A stretch of 64,000 nt of DNA, from NCBI RefSeq assembly GCF_016458305.1, contig NZ_JAEMHL010000001.1, positions 124,001 through 188,000 on the forward strand, in the 5' to 3' direction. Position 1 is the first letter of the stretch, and each line of letters begins with the position of its first letter. The DNA comes from Geomonas anaerohicana (GTDB taxonomy: Bacteria > Desulfobacterota > Desulfuromonadia > Geobacterales > Geobacteraceae). The position numbers were made by a program, and so were the translations under genes. Below, piece by piece: positions 33,079 through 41,727 of this stretch. The notes below the pieces were generated by a model. It ran no database searches. It was not told where the DNA came from and saw only the letters and a list, made by a program, of their open reading frames with translations.

Positions 33079-33458
33079 GGGGATTCCTCCGGGGCGAGCT
33101 CCAGCAGCATGGTGGCGACGGTCACCTCTCCCACGGTGAGCCGCGCGTCGCAGAGTTCTTTCCCCTGCACGGTGCGGGGGCGGCAGACGATGCTCAACTC
33201 CTGGCCCGGGCGCACCGGGTTCAGGAACTTGGCGTCCTGCACGGCGACCAGGCGCTGGGGAGATTGCTGCACCGCACCGACCAGGGAGACCACGGCGTGG
33301 ATCTCGACGATGGCCGGGAGGATCGGGAATCCCGGGAAGTGCCCGTCGAAACCGGCGAAGCCGGCGTCGAAACGGTAGCGCCCCAGGCACCCACCTTCGC
33401 TGTCGCTCTCCGTCCCGAGACGGCTGGCGGCTATTTCCTTGGCGATGATGCTATTCAT
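33075..33458 (-). CDS. Hotdog dehydratase subunit with His half-site (ApeI-like)
   Basis: A 127-residue FabZ/FabA-like protein. The catalytic His motif is intact in DGHFPGFPILPAIVEIHAVVSL (His 40), but the position holding Glu/Asp in FabZ/FabA is His 54. It probably needs a partner to supply the acid, and the second hotdog protein at 37122-37589 has the complementary arrangement. Role: dehydrating 3-hydroxyacyl-ACP to form each polyene double bond. It overlaps the DUF3261 lipoprotein by 8 bases and the thioesterase by 4. Confidence 0.85.
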   Translation of the reverse strand: MNSIIAKEIAASRLGTESDSEGGCLGRYRFDAGFAGFDGHFPGFPILPAIVEIHAVVSLVGAVQQSPQRLVAVQDAKFLNPVRPGQELSIVCRPRTVQGKELCDARLTVGEVTVATMLLELAPEESP

Positions 33459-34128
33459 TGCTTGGCTCCACGCTGTCGATCCAAAGGGTGAGTCGGTAGC
33501 CGGCCCGATCGTCGTCGAGTACGATGCCGCCGGGAAAAAGGATGCCGTCGCGCCGCTGGTAGCGGTAGTAGCGCACCCGCCAGGACTGGTCTGCGCCGCG
33601 GCACGACTTCTCCAGGAGCTGCGATTCGGCGCCGCCGAAGGTGAAGCGGAGGGTGGCGCCCGCCTCCTGGCGGGTCGCCTGGTAGCTCCGGCTGGCGACG
33701 GTGAGGCGATCATCCGGTGCGGGCGCCGGCGCCAGGAAGATGCGGCGCACCGAGAGCGCCACCGCGTCGGCAAAGCCGGGGTAGCGCGCGAGGTCGGGCA
33801 TGACGAAGTTGGCCCGGCTGCCGTCCCGGAGCACGGTGATGTCGTACAGCTTCACCCCCATCTCGTTCATCGCCACCAGGCGGGCCTCGCCGGCTTTCGT
33901 GTCCAGGCTCAGCATCGCCTCCACCGGGACGCGCATGCCGTGCCACTCGAAGAGGGCGCTGTGGCGCAGCACGAGGGGGCCGCGCTGCCGGCTCCAGAGG
34001 CCGTTGGCCAGTTCCGTCGCCGAGCGCGGCACGGTCGGGACCAGCTCGGTCGTCTCGAAGGGGACCGAGGAGCAACCGGCGACAAGGAGCAGGAGCGCTG
34101 TCGACAGCAAAAGGGCGATCCGCTTCAT
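33451..34128 (-). CDS. DUF3261 lipoprotein of aryl-polyene clusters
   Basis: A 225-residue lipoprotein (signal ends LLLVAGC). The body has VLRHSALFEWHGMRVPVEAMLSLD, RLVAMNEMGVKLYDITV and a C-terminal YQRRDGILFPGGIVLDDDRAGYRLTLWID, matching the DUF3261 layout seen next to MMPL exporters and LolA in aryl-polyene loci. It is probably an outer-membrane acceptor or anchor for the exported polyene lipid. It overlaps the MMPL exporter upstream by 4 bases and the dehydratase downstream by 8. Confidence 0.87.
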   Translation of the reverse strand: MKRIALLLSTALLLLVAGCSSVPFETTELVPTVPRSATELANGLWSRQRGPLVLRHSALFEWHGMRVPVEAMLSLDTKAGEARLVAMNEMGVKLYDITVLRDGSRANFVMPDLARYPGFADAVALSVRRIFLAPAPAPDDRLTVASRSYQATRQEAGATLRFTFGGAESQLLEKSCRGADQSWRVRYYRYQRRDGILFPGGIVLDDDRAGYRLTLWIDSVEPSNE

Positions 34129-36500
34129 GGCGTGTCCTCGCGGCGCAGCGCCGGTATCACAAACAGCGCCGCGGGTATCCCGGTGCCCACCCCGAGCAGG
34201 ACGGAGACCCCGATGGACTGCATGGAGGGGTGGCGCGCCAGGGCGAGCGCCCCGAGACCGGCCAGGGTGGTGAGCCCGGAGACCAGCACGGCGAGGCTGG
34301 AGGTTTCATCGCCGCCGTCTTCGAGCCTGCTCACCATGAAGATGCCGTAGTCGACGCAGAGGCCGATGATCAGGATGGTGGCGGCGATGTTGAAGATGTT
34401 GAACTGGAGCCCCAGGAGCCCCATGATGCCGAGCATGCACACCACGCCGGTCACCACGGGCACCAGCACCAGGGCAATGCGCGACGGTGCGCGGAACACG
34501 GCTGCCACCAGCAGGAACACCAGCACCCCGGTAATGGCCAGGTACCGGGTGAAATCGCGGATGATGCTCCCTCCCATGGTGGCGCCGAAGCGGCTTTCGG
34601 AGACCACGTGCACCCCGGGCAGGGCGCCCAGTTCTCGCGAGAGGCGCTCGACCAGTTCCGGGCGGTCCGGCACCAGGGTGAGTACCCGGACCGAGCCGGC
34701 GTTCTCCAGTACCAGTGCGTCCACCAGTTCGGAAAGCCCCGCCGCACGCAACCCGTCAACGTTCAGGGGAGCGGGGGGCGCTTTCAGCGTGGCGAGGAAC
34801 GGGGCGAAGGCCGCGCCGGTAAAGCCGAAGGCGGCTCCCTCGCGGGCCAAGTCGCGCTCCAGGCGCGCTGCCCGGCCGTCCTGCCAAAAGGAGACCCAGC
34901 GGGCCCGGTTCTCGCGCTGTTGCGCTTCGCTCGGCAAGAGCGGCGCCAGAGAGACCAGCTCCCCCGGGGGAAGGGTCGGGGCGAGCCGTTCGAAGACGCG
35001 CCGGTTCAGCTCCAGCGCGCTCTCCAGGTCCTTCCCTTCGGCAAAGATGAGCGCCTTTCCCTGCAGGTCGCCCCAGGTCCGGTTCAGTTCCACCTCTGCC
35101 CGCTTCAGCTCGGCCGGGACCAGGTTCACCGCCTGCAGGCTGCCGTTGAAGCGCACCGTGGTGGCGCCGAAGGCGCAGACCGCCAAGAGCACGCACCAGA
35201 CGACCAGCACCACCCGGCGCGGCGGGCGCAGCGTCTTCATGCCGCCGAAGGGGAGGCTTCCCCCCGGGGCGGGGCGCACCAGGTGCGGCAGCACCACCAG
35301 CGAGAAGAGGAGCGCGGCCGCGATGCCGGTCATGCTGTACACGGCGAGCTGACGCTGTCCCGGGAGCACCGAGAGGAGCATCACCCCGAAGGACAAGAGC
35401 GTCGCCAGGGCGCCCGAGAGGACCGGCCGCGCCACCTCGGCGGTGATCAGGGCCGGGTCCTTGCCCCCCTTGCGGCAGGCGAAGTAGATCATGGTGGCGT
35501 ACTCGTCCACCATGCCCAGAAGTACCCCGCCAAAGCCGAGGGTGACGGCGAAGACCTTGGGGGCCCACAGGGCCATGGCGCCGGAGGCGATGGCGAGCAC
35601 CGAGGACGGCACCAGGAACACGAACAGGGCGCTCATGCTCCTCAGGAAAACGAGGTAGATGGCGAACACCGCCACGACGCTCAACGTCAGGACCAGGTAC
35701 AGGTCTCGCTTTACGGCATCGGCGTTGGCCAGCGTGTAGCGGTGCCCGGAGAGGACGGTGGCGCTGAAGCCGGCCGGCACCGTTTTCTTAACCGCGGTGT
35801 CGACCCGGTCCATGAGCTGGCGCGAGGCGGCCGAATCGGTCATGGGGACCGTTGTGTCCACCGTGATCAGCGCGCTGCTGCCGTCCGCGGAGACGAAATG
35901 GTTCTGCACCAGGCGCATGTTGGGGACCAGGTTCAGAAAGCGCAGCCGCTCCAGGACCAGGTCCGAGAAGGAAAGGGGGTCGGCCTGCAGCTTCCCCTTG
36001 AGCGCCCACCCCTCCGGCGCGAAGAGCTGCTCGTACCCTTCCCGCAGGCGGTCGCGCACCTTTTCCGGCGCGGTGGCCGCCTCCAGCCGCTTCAAGTCGG
36101 CCTCGCCGCACAGGTTCGGCAGCGCGCTGCCTAAAAAGCCGAAGAACTCAGGCCCCAGTTGGGCCGGGCCGGTACTCACCTTGCCCACCTTCGCCTCGCG
36201 CAGCCCTTGCGCCAGGCTGTCGGCGGTGGCGACGAGGGCGGCGCTGTCGCCCGGTGTCTGCGTCTTCAGGCTCACCACCAGCTTCCGGGTGAAGGGGGCG
36301 AGCTGCAGCAGGCGGAAATCGGTGGCCGCGCTGGACCCGTCGTCAGGGAGCATGGCGACGATGTCGTCCTGAAGCCTCAGCCGCGACGAGGCGAACAGGG
36401 AGAGCGCCACCAGCAGCAGGGTCGCCCCGTACAGGACACGGCGCCGGCCGGCGAAGTAGCGGTACAGCCGGCCGAAGAGGTTCAGAGAGGGATCGCCCAT
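34125..36500 (-). CDS. MMPL/RND-type lipid exporter (COG4258)
   Basis: A 791-residue inner-membrane protein with two repeats of one TM, a large periplasmic domain and five or six TMs. Membrane stretches include VLYGATLLLVALSLFASS, VLTLSVVAVFAIYLVFLRS and YLAITGVLVFLLVAAVF. Characteristic loops are VLLGMVDEYATMIYF and LCVDYGIFMVSRLEDGGDETSS, the latter the usual D(Y)-type proton-relay segment of MMPL proteins. It probably exports the finished polyene lipid to the periplasm for LolA/DUF3261 to receive. It starts one base after the LolA-like gene stops. Confidence 0.92.
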   Translation of the reverse strand: MGDPSLNLFGRLYRYFAGRRRVLYGATLLLVALSLFASSRLRLQDDIVAMLPDDGSSAATDFRLLQLAPFTRKLVVSLKTQTPGDSAALVATADSLAQGLREAKVGKVSTGPAQLGPEFFGFLGSALPNLCGEADLKRLEAATAPEKVRDRLREGYEQLFAPEGWALKGKLQADPLSFSDLVLERLRFLNLVPNMRLVQNHFVSADGSSALITVDTTVPMTDSAASRQLMDRVDTAVKKTVPAGFSATVLSGHRYTLANADAVKRDLYLVLTLSVVAVFAIYLVFLRSMSALFVFLVPSSVLAIASGAMALWAPKVFAVTLGFGGVLLGMVDEYATMIYFACRKGGKDPALITAEVARPVLSGALATLLSFGVMLLSVLPGQRQLAVYSMTGIAAALLFSLVVLPHLVRPAPGGSLPFGGMKTLRPPRRVVLVVWCVLLAVCAFGATTVRFNGSLQAVNLVPAELKRAEVELNRTWGDLQGKALIFAEGKDLESALELNRRVFERLAPTLPPGELVSLAPLLPSEAQQRENRARWVSFWQDGRAARLERDLAREGAAFGFTGAAFAPFLATLKAPPAPLNVDGLRAAGLSELVDALVLENAGSVRVLTLVPDRPELVERLSRELGALPGVHVVSESRFGATMGGSIIRDFTRYLAITGVLVFLLVAAVFRAPSRIALVLVPVVTGVVCMLGIMGLLGLQFNIFNIAATILIIGLCVDYGIFMVSRLEDGGDETSSLAVLVSGLTTLAGLGALALARHPSMQSIGVSVLLGVGTGIPAALFVIPALRREDTP

Positions 36501-36501
36501 T

Positions 36502-37125
36502 CTAGAAGATGTCCGCCGGCAGCGTCTTGTTCACCACCGTGTTCAGGAAGCGGATCCTGGTGAAGTCACCGTCCTTTTCGTGCAGTTCAACGTTCTTCAC
36601 GTAGCGGCCGTCGGCGCTGAAACCGATCAGGAGGTGATGCAGAAAACCCGCGGTGGCGGCGGAGCGCGGCTCGAGCCGCAACAGCGCCGGGGACTCCTGC
36701 AGCACGGTGACGCGGTACTCCTTCTTGATCCAGGCGAAATCGGAGCGGGCCCAGGCGAAGAGCTGCTCGGAGACCAGCTTCATGATCGGCTCCTGGCTGA
36801 TCTGGAAACTTTCGGTGCGGCCGGTCCGCTCGTGCCAGCGCTTGCCCCGATCCCCCTTGAGCACGAAGCCGGAGGCAACCGGCGCGGTCAGCTCCCAGCG
36901 CAACTGGTCGGGACGGGCGAAGTAGAGGTGCCCCTTGGAGGTCATCGGGTTCTTGAACATGCTCAGGTGCTTTTCCTGCACGAAATCGCTGGAGAGGGTG
37001 CGCACGGAACCGGCGTTCTTCTCGAGCGTTTCCAGGAGCTGCGGCGACGGCTGGGTCTCGGCGTGGAGCGGCAGCGCGCAGAGCAGCAGGCAGAGCAGGC
37101 AGAGCGGGAGCAACAGCCGCATCAT
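36502..37125 (-). CDS. LolA-like outer-membrane lipoprotein carrier
   Basis: A 207-residue periplasmic carrier with a signal peptide (LLLPLCLLCLLLCALPLHA). The mature part has the LolA pattern: DFVQEKHLSMFKNPMTSKGHLYFARPDQLRWELTAPVASGFVLKG, then LLIGFSADGRYVKNVELHEKDGDFTRIRF. It is the cluster-specific LolA paralogue found in aryl-polyene loci rather than the housekeeping lolA. It probably shuttles the hydrophobic polyene product between the MMPL pump and the outer membrane. It overlaps the dehydratase gene upstream by 4 bases. Confidence 0.9.
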   Translation of the reverse strand: MMRLLLPLCLLCLLLCALPLHAETQPSPQLLETLEKNAGSVRTLSSDFVQEKHLSMFKNPMTSKGHLYFARPDQLRWELTAPVASGFVLKGDRGKRWHERTGRTESFQISQEPIMKLVSEQLFAWARSDFAWIKKEYRVTVLQESPALLRLEPRSAATAGFLHHLLIGFSADGRYVKNVELHEKDGDFTRIRFLNTVVNKTLPADIF

Positions 37126-37589
37126 GCCGCCTCCCCGGCCGCGTCGCCCACGATCCAGAGTTTCAGCGTGCCGCTGGCGACCACCGCGCCGTCGCGTTCC
37201 ACCTCGCCCTCGGCGACCGCGAATCCTTCGAAGCTCCCCACAGTGCGGATGCGCACCAAGAGCCTTTCCCCGACCCGGGCGGTCCCGGTGAGGCGCAGCT
37301 TGCGCAGTCCCACCAGGTATCCCTTGGAGATTTCCTTCCCCTGCAGCAGGTCGTCGTACCCCTTGATGACGGCGTACCCCTGCGCCAGGAGCTCGACCAG
37401 CGCCACCCCGTCCAGGGTGCCGTCTGCCGCGGCCAGAAGGCTGTCGGCCGGGAAAAGCGCCTCGACCTCGCCCGCCTGATCGGCGTAGCTCAGCAGTCGC
37501 TCGACGAGCTGCATGGGGGGGCGGTGCGGGATGAGAAGCCGCGCCGGCATGGGGAGGGTCAGGTCGGTGGTCATGGCAGCAGCACCCAT
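37122..37589 (-). CDS. Hotdog dehydratase subunit with Glu half-site (ApeP-like)
   Basis: A 155-residue FabZ-like hotdog protein. It has the family start LLIPHRPPMQLVERLL and the acid-bearing helix GVALVELLAQ (Glu 66, aligned with FabZ Glu). The GHFPG loop is missing, replaced by ALFPADSLLAAADG, so the catalytic His is absent. It complements the His-only protein at 33075-33458; an obligate heterodimer is inferred. The start could be 37589 or 37574; I prefer 37589 because AGAGGG precedes it. It begins 2 bases after the ammonia-lyase stop. Confidence 0.84.
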   Translation of the reverse strand: MGAAAMTTDLTLPMPARLLIPHRPPMQLVERLLSYADQAGEVEALFPADSLLAAADGTLDGVALVELLAQGYAVIKGYDDLLQGKEISKGYLVGLRKLRLTGTARVGERLLVRIRTVGSFEGFAVAEGEVERDGAVVASGTLKLWIVGDAAGEAA

Positions 37590-37591
37590 TT

Positions 37592-39187
37592 TCAGCCCTC
37601 TTGGCCCAGGTACGGGGCCAGGTCGTCCAGGAGTTGGCTGGAAAAGAGGAGCTTCCGGAAGCGGACCAGGTCCTCGTGGAAGACGCGTTCGTTGTCGTAC
37701 ACGGAGAACTCCCCGTTCAGGATGGCGTAGAGCTTGCCGGTCCCGGCGCCCAGGCGTTCGGCGTTTCTGAAGGAGAGCGCCTGCAGGTCGGCGAGGACCT
37801 CGAGGGTGAGCACGTGCTTCGCGTTACTGACCGACTTGAAGGCCTTGCGCGCCGCCACCGTTCCCATGCTGACCACGTCCTGGTTGGAGGCGTTGCAGGA
37901 TATGGAGTTGGTGGAAACCGGGTTGGCCAGCTGGCGGTTCTCGGCCGTGGTCGAGGTGGCCAAGTACTGGCTCCCCATGAAGCCCATGGTGAGGCCGGGC
38001 GTCCCCGGGATCAGGAACTCCGGCAGCCCCTCGTTGATGCTGCGGTCCAGGAACTTGTTGATGCGCCGCTCGGACAGGGTGCACATGGTCGCCATGGCCA
38101 TGCAGAGCGAATCCATGGCGAAGCCGATGCTCTGGCCGTGGAAGTTGCCGCCGTGGATCACCTTTTTTTGCTCGGGGATGACGATCGGGTTGTCGTTGGA
38201 GGAGTTGGCCTCGATGGTCACGGTGCGCTCGGCCGCGTCGATGGCCTCCAGCACCGGGGCCAAGACCTGCGGAGTGCAGCGCACCGAGTAGACGTCCTGC
38301 ACGTTGACGCTGGTCTCGTAGACCGGCCCGTCCGTCTCGTGGCCGCGGATGCGCTCGTGCATCTCTTTTCTGAGGGTGATGTTGCCGGAGCCGGCGTAGA
38401 GGGCGCGGATGGCGCGGGCCACGTCCAGCTGGCTGGGGTGCGGCTTGACCAGGTGCAGGTCCTCGTCGAAGGCGTCGTCGATGCCGCCGAAGATCTCCAG
38501 CGCGAAGGCGCCGGTGAACAGGGAGAGGTTCAAAAGCTTGCGGGCGCCGAACAGGGCGAAGGCGGCCACCGCGGTCATGGCGGAGGTGCCGTTCATGAGG
38601 GCGATCCCCTCCTTGAAGCTGAGCGAGAAGGGGGTGATGCCGAGGCGGGCGAAAAGCGCGCCGGTGTCGTGCAGTTCGTTCTGGTAGTAGGATTTCCCCT
38701 CGCCGATGATGGTGAGGGCCAGGTGCGCCAGGTGGATCAGGTCGCCCGACGCCCCGACAGAGCCGCACTCGGGGATGTAGGGGGCGATGCCGCGGTTGAC
38801 CAGCTCCTTCATGAACTCGAGGAGCTCGACGCGCACGCCCGAGTACCCCTTGACCAGGGTGTTCAGGCGCACCGCCATGACGGCGTTGGCGATGTACGGC
38901 TTCAGCGGATCGCCCAGGCCGGCCGCGTGGCTGCGGATCAGGTTCACCTGGAGCGTCTCGATCTCGGCGTCCTCGATGATCTTGTTGCACATGGGGCCGA
39001 AGGAGGTGTTGACGCCGTAGATGATGCGGCGCGCGGCGACCTCCTCCTCGAGGAAGGCGCGGCTGGCGCGGCAGCGCTCGAGGGCGGCCGGGTCGAGGAC
39101 CACTTCGCGGTCGCCGACGCCGATGGCGACGATGTCCGCGACGGTCAAGTCGGCGCCGTTCAGGGTTACTGTGGGACGCTTAAGCAT
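37592..39187 (-). CDS. Aromatic amino acid ammonia-lyase (HAL/PAL/TAL, MIO-dependent)
   Basis: A 531-residue lyase that removes ammonia from an aromatic amino acid to give an aryl acrylate, the expected starter of the aryl polyene. The MIO tripeptide Ala146-Ser147-Gly148 lies in CGSVGASGDLIHLAHL. The catalytic Tyr 58 is in IIYGVNTSFG, and NSSNDNPIV and FHGQSIGFAMD are also present. The selectivity pair reads Ser86-His87 (NLIRSHAAG), as in histidine ammonia-lyases. Context argues for Tyr or Phe, so substrate is open. ATG 39187 follows AAGGAT; a longer frame runs into repeats. No hut genes are nearby. Confidence 0.93.
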   Translation of the reverse strand: MLKRPTVTLNGADLTVADIVAIGVGDREVVLDPAALERCRASRAFLEEEVAARRIIYGVNTSFGPMCNKIIEDAEIETLQVNLIRSHAAGLGDPLKPYIANAVMAVRLNTLVKGYSGVRVELLEFMKELVNRGIAPYIPECGSVGASGDLIHLAHLALTIIGEGKSYYQNELHDTGALFARLGITPFSLSFKEGIALMNGTSAMTAVAAFALFGARKLLNLSLFTGAFALEIFGGIDDAFDEDLHLVKPHPSQLDVARAIRALYAGSGNITLRKEMHERIRGHETDGPVYETSVNVQDVYSVRCTPQVLAPVLEAIDAAERTVTIEANSSNDNPIVIPEQKKVIHGGNFHGQSIGFAMDSLCMAMATMCTLSERRINKFLDRSINEGLPEFLIPGTPGLTMGFMGSQYLATSTTAENRQLANPVSTNSISCNASNQDVVSMGTVAARKAFKSVSNAKHVLTLEVLADLQALSFRNAERLGAGTGKLYAILNGEFSVYDNERVFHEDLVRFRKLLFSSQLLDDLAPYLGQEG

Positions 39188-39604
39188 GCTTATCCTTTCC
39201 AGTTGGTGTTGCCGCCTCGCCTCGAGTTCATCCGGGAATTCCGGTGCAGGCGTCGAATATTGGCCACGAAGTGCTGCTCGCGAACCCACGTCCTCCCCTT
39301 TGCGAAGGGGAGACAGAGGGGATTTGTTACTGGTTTCCTCAGCACCTTGCCATGACCGTATTGCCTGAAAGGCAAATCCCCCCCGTCCCCCCTTCGCAAA
39401 GGGGGGAGCGCGACGGTCCCGGCATTCCCTGGTTCCCAAGCTCCAGCTCGGGAACCCAATCCCGCGCATAGCTCCAGCTTTGCATCCGAGGGAAGCTGGA
39501 GCTTCGGAGAGGCATTGCGTTCCCAAGGTGGACCTTGGGAACGAGATCAAGCGTCACCGCCCCCGGAGGGGGAGGGACAGGGAGGGGGAGAGATGAACCT
39601 CGCC
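39188..39604. repeat. Block of palindromic repeats inside the polyene operon
   Basis: A 417-base gap between same-strand genes. It holds two CCCC(T)...AGGGG hairpins (39290-39328 and 39370-39408), the composite module (39426-39548) and a CCCCCGGAGGGGGAGGG run (39560-39590). No gene was seen; open frames are repeat-derived. It may hold a secondary promoter for the ammonia-lyase, but none is clear. Confidence 0.85.
39426..39548 (-). repeat. Composite palindromic module, copy 2 (inverted)
   Basis: The reverse complement matches 25850-25973 with about eight mismatches over ~124 bases, including all three stem-loops and the linker ATTGGGTTCCC. The two copies are in opposite orientation and enclose 26128-39187. 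Confidence 0.9.
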
Positions 39605-40918
39605 TTACGCCGGTGGGGTGCGGCGGTCGAAGAAGAGGACCGGCTTTCTCTTGTCCTCCTGCACGGTCACCCTGAGAACCTCCTCGGGGGAGACCAGCAC
39701 CACCTCGGGGGAAACCCGGATGGCGGCGGCGATCTTCTTGGCCACCTGCGCCGCGGTGAGGGAGGGATCGGCGGCCCCCACCACTACGCGGATGCAGTCG
39801 GAGAGGGCGAACTCGCTCTCCGCCTCGATGTAGAAGCCCTGCACCCCGCTCATCCCCTGCAGCACGGTGGCGATTGCCGGGGGGTAGACGGTGGTGCCGC
39901 GATACTTGAGCATCTGGGACTTTCTGCCTACCACCGGGCCGATGCGGGGCGTGTTGCGGCCGCAGGCACAGGGCTCGCGGTGCAGCGTGGCGATGTCCCC
40001 GGTGCGGAAACGCAAGAGCGGCATGGCGGAGACGCCGAGCGGCGTGGCGATCACCTCGCCCGGGGTCCCGTCCGGGACCGGGTGTCCCTCCTCGTCCACG
40101 ATCTCCACCGCGATCAGGTCCGGGTGGAGGTGCCCCCCCAGGCCGGCTTCGCAGTCGGTGAAGGAGGTGGCCATCTCGGTGCTGGCGTAGGTGCCGAAGA
40201 TTTGGCAGCCCCAGGCCTGGAACAGGCGCTCCCCCAGCGGAGAGAGGGCGAAGTCGGGGGTGCGCACCGGCTCGCCGATGCAGATGAGCCGGGTGACGCC
40301 GACCTCGGCCGGCGACAAACCCTCCTGCTCCAGCTTCTTGGCCAGGGCGAGCAAGAGGGTGGGCACCGCGATGATGGCGCTCGGGCGACAGTTTTTGATC
40401 AGCTCGACCAGGAGCGCCGTGCTGCTGGAGCCGCCGCGGATCACGGTGGCGCCGATCCTGGTGAGCCCCATGAAGTAGGCGAGCCCGGCCATGAAGCAGC
40501 GGTCGATGGCGGCGGCAACCAGGACGCGGTCGGAACTGGTGATGCCCACGCCCCGGAACGAGATCTCCTCGTTGTAGGCGAGCCGCTCCAGGTCGGCGTT
40601 ACTCTGCAGCATGGCGATCGGCTTGCCGGTGGTGCCGGAGGTGAGGCAGACGTCGGTGACTTCGTCCTGCGCCACGGCCAGGAAGTCGGCGTGGCACTCT
40701 TCCAGGTGGCGCTTCTCGGTCAAGGGGAGCCGGGCCAGGTCGGCAAGGGTTCTGATCTCACCGGGCTCGATGGCCAGGTCGCGCAGCATGGTGCGGTAGA
40801 AGGGGGAGTGCTGCGCGCAGTGCTGCACATGGCGGCGCAACAACTCCTCCTGCCTGGCGGCGATGGCCGCGGCGTCCATGCGGGCCAGCTCCAGCCCCCT
40901 GTCGGCGTCCCAGGTCAT
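39605..40918 (-). CDS. Adenylate-forming ligase (PaaK/phenylacetate-CoA ligase-like)
   Basis: A 437-residue ANL-superfamily enzyme. The phosphate-binding loop LTSGTTGKPIAM, the IFGTYASTEM substrate/adenylate motif, LLRFRTGDIATL and the C-terminal VQEDKRKPVLF are all present. It presumably activates the aryl acrylate made by the ammonia-lyase and loads it onto CoA or ACP as a polyene starter. A Cys pair around CACGRN resembles the short Cys motif in PaaK-like ligases. The stop of the preceding step (417 bases downstream) is separated by repeats; its stop-side partner upstream (AGPAT) overlaps by 4 bases. Confidence 0.9.
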   Translation of the reverse strand: MTWDADRGLELARMDAAAIAARQEELLRRHVQHCAQHSPFYRTMLRDLAIEPGEIRTLADLARLPLTEKRHLEECHADFLAVAQDEVTDVCLTSGTTGKPIAMLQSNADLERLAYNEEISFRGVGITSSDRVLVAAAIDRCFMAGLAYFMGLTRIGATVIRGGSSSTALLVELIKNCRPSAIIAVPTLLLALAKKLEQEGLSPAEVGVTRLICIGEPVRTPDFALSPLGERLFQAWGCQIFGTYASTEMATSFTDCEAGLGGHLHPDLIAVEIVDEEGHPVPDGTPGEVIATPLGVSAMPLLRFRTGDIATLHREPCACGRNTPRIGPVVGRKSQMLKYRGTTVYPPAIATVLQGMSGVQGFYIEAESEFALSDCIRVVVGAADPSLTAAQVAKKIAAAIRVSPEVVLVSPEEVLRVTVQEDKRKPVLFFDRRTPPA

Positions 40919-41727
40919 TGCGATTTCCTCATGTCGCCGGTCTCCCCCTGCATCTCGGCCAGCGCCCGCGTCATCCGCTCGCGCACCTCGCGGCGCAGCC
41001 CCAGGTGGCCGTTATGCCCCGGGAACGAGGCGGGGTCCATCGGCGGCAGCACCTTGAGCCGCACCCGGGACGGGTAGAGCGCGAAGCGCCCCGGCGGCAG
41101 CAGGTTGTCGGTCCCGGTGATGACCAGCGGCACGATGGGAACCCCGGTCTCCTTGGCGAGCCGGAAAGCCCCCGAATAGAAGGGCTGCAGCCTGCCGGTC
41201 CGCGAGCGGTGCCCTTCGGGGTAGAAGATCACCACCCCTTTCTTGGCGAAGGTCGCGCTGCAGGTTGCCACCACGTCCTCCCACGGTGCGCTTTCCACGT
41301 CCAGGTACTGGGCCAGGCGCATGAAGAGCGTGTACCAGTACATCTTGAAAGGCCACGCCCCCACCGCGAAGACGATGTCGTGGAAGGGGAGCGTGGACAT
41401 GTAGTAGCTGTCGAAGAAGGAGAGGTGGTTTATCACCAGGATGCAGGGGCGCCTGATGCTCTCCGTCCCCGTACTGGAAAAGCGGACGAACGGGGCGGTG
41501 ATGACGACCATGCCGTAGCCGTGGATGCTGATCAGGTGCCGTGTGATGCGGCCCAGATCCCAGCCGGTGACCAGCTTCCACAGGATCAGGCAGAGCGGGG
41601 ACGCAACGATACCGGCGGCGGTCCAGAGAACCATCAGGGGGTAGAAGGTCAGGTTGAGAAGCAGCGTCCGGAGCAGCCAGAACCTGCCGCTTTTCTCCCG
41701 GTGCCGTGCGGTTTTCTGCGGCGTCAC
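40915..41727 (-). CDS. 1-acyl-sn-glycerol-3-phosphate acyltransferase family protein
   Basis: A 270-residue membrane-associated acyltransferase. The HX4D site is NHLSFFDSYY, with glycerol-phosphate-binding FYPEGHRSRTG and the PIVPLVITGTDNLLPPG segment. Two hydrophobic stretches precede it. It probably esterifies the polyene acid (from ACP) to a glycerophospholipid or similar head group. The start is immediately after the ACP stop (41728), and the gene overlaps the ligase by 4 bases, so ACP, acyltransferase and ligase are tightly coupled. Confidence 0.9.
   Translation of the reverse strand: MTPQKTARHREKSGRFWLLRTLLLNLTFYPLMVLWTAAGIVASPLCLILWKLVTGWDLGRITRHLISIHGYGMVVITAPFVRFSSTGTESIRRPCILVINHLSFFDSYYMSTLPFHDIVFAVGAWPFKMYWYTLFMRLAQYLDVESAPWEDVVATCSATFAKKGVVIFYPEGHRSRTGRLQPFYSGAFRLAKETGVPIVPLVITGTDNLLPPGRFALYPSRVRLKVLPPMDPASFPGHNGHLGLRREVRERMTRALAEMQGETGDMRKSQ

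Noticed and set aside
37592-39550. Longer ammonia-lyase start at 39550
   Set aside because: The extra ~120 residues are translated repeat DNA (FPRSTLGTQC-type); a normal start with AAGGAT exists at 39187.
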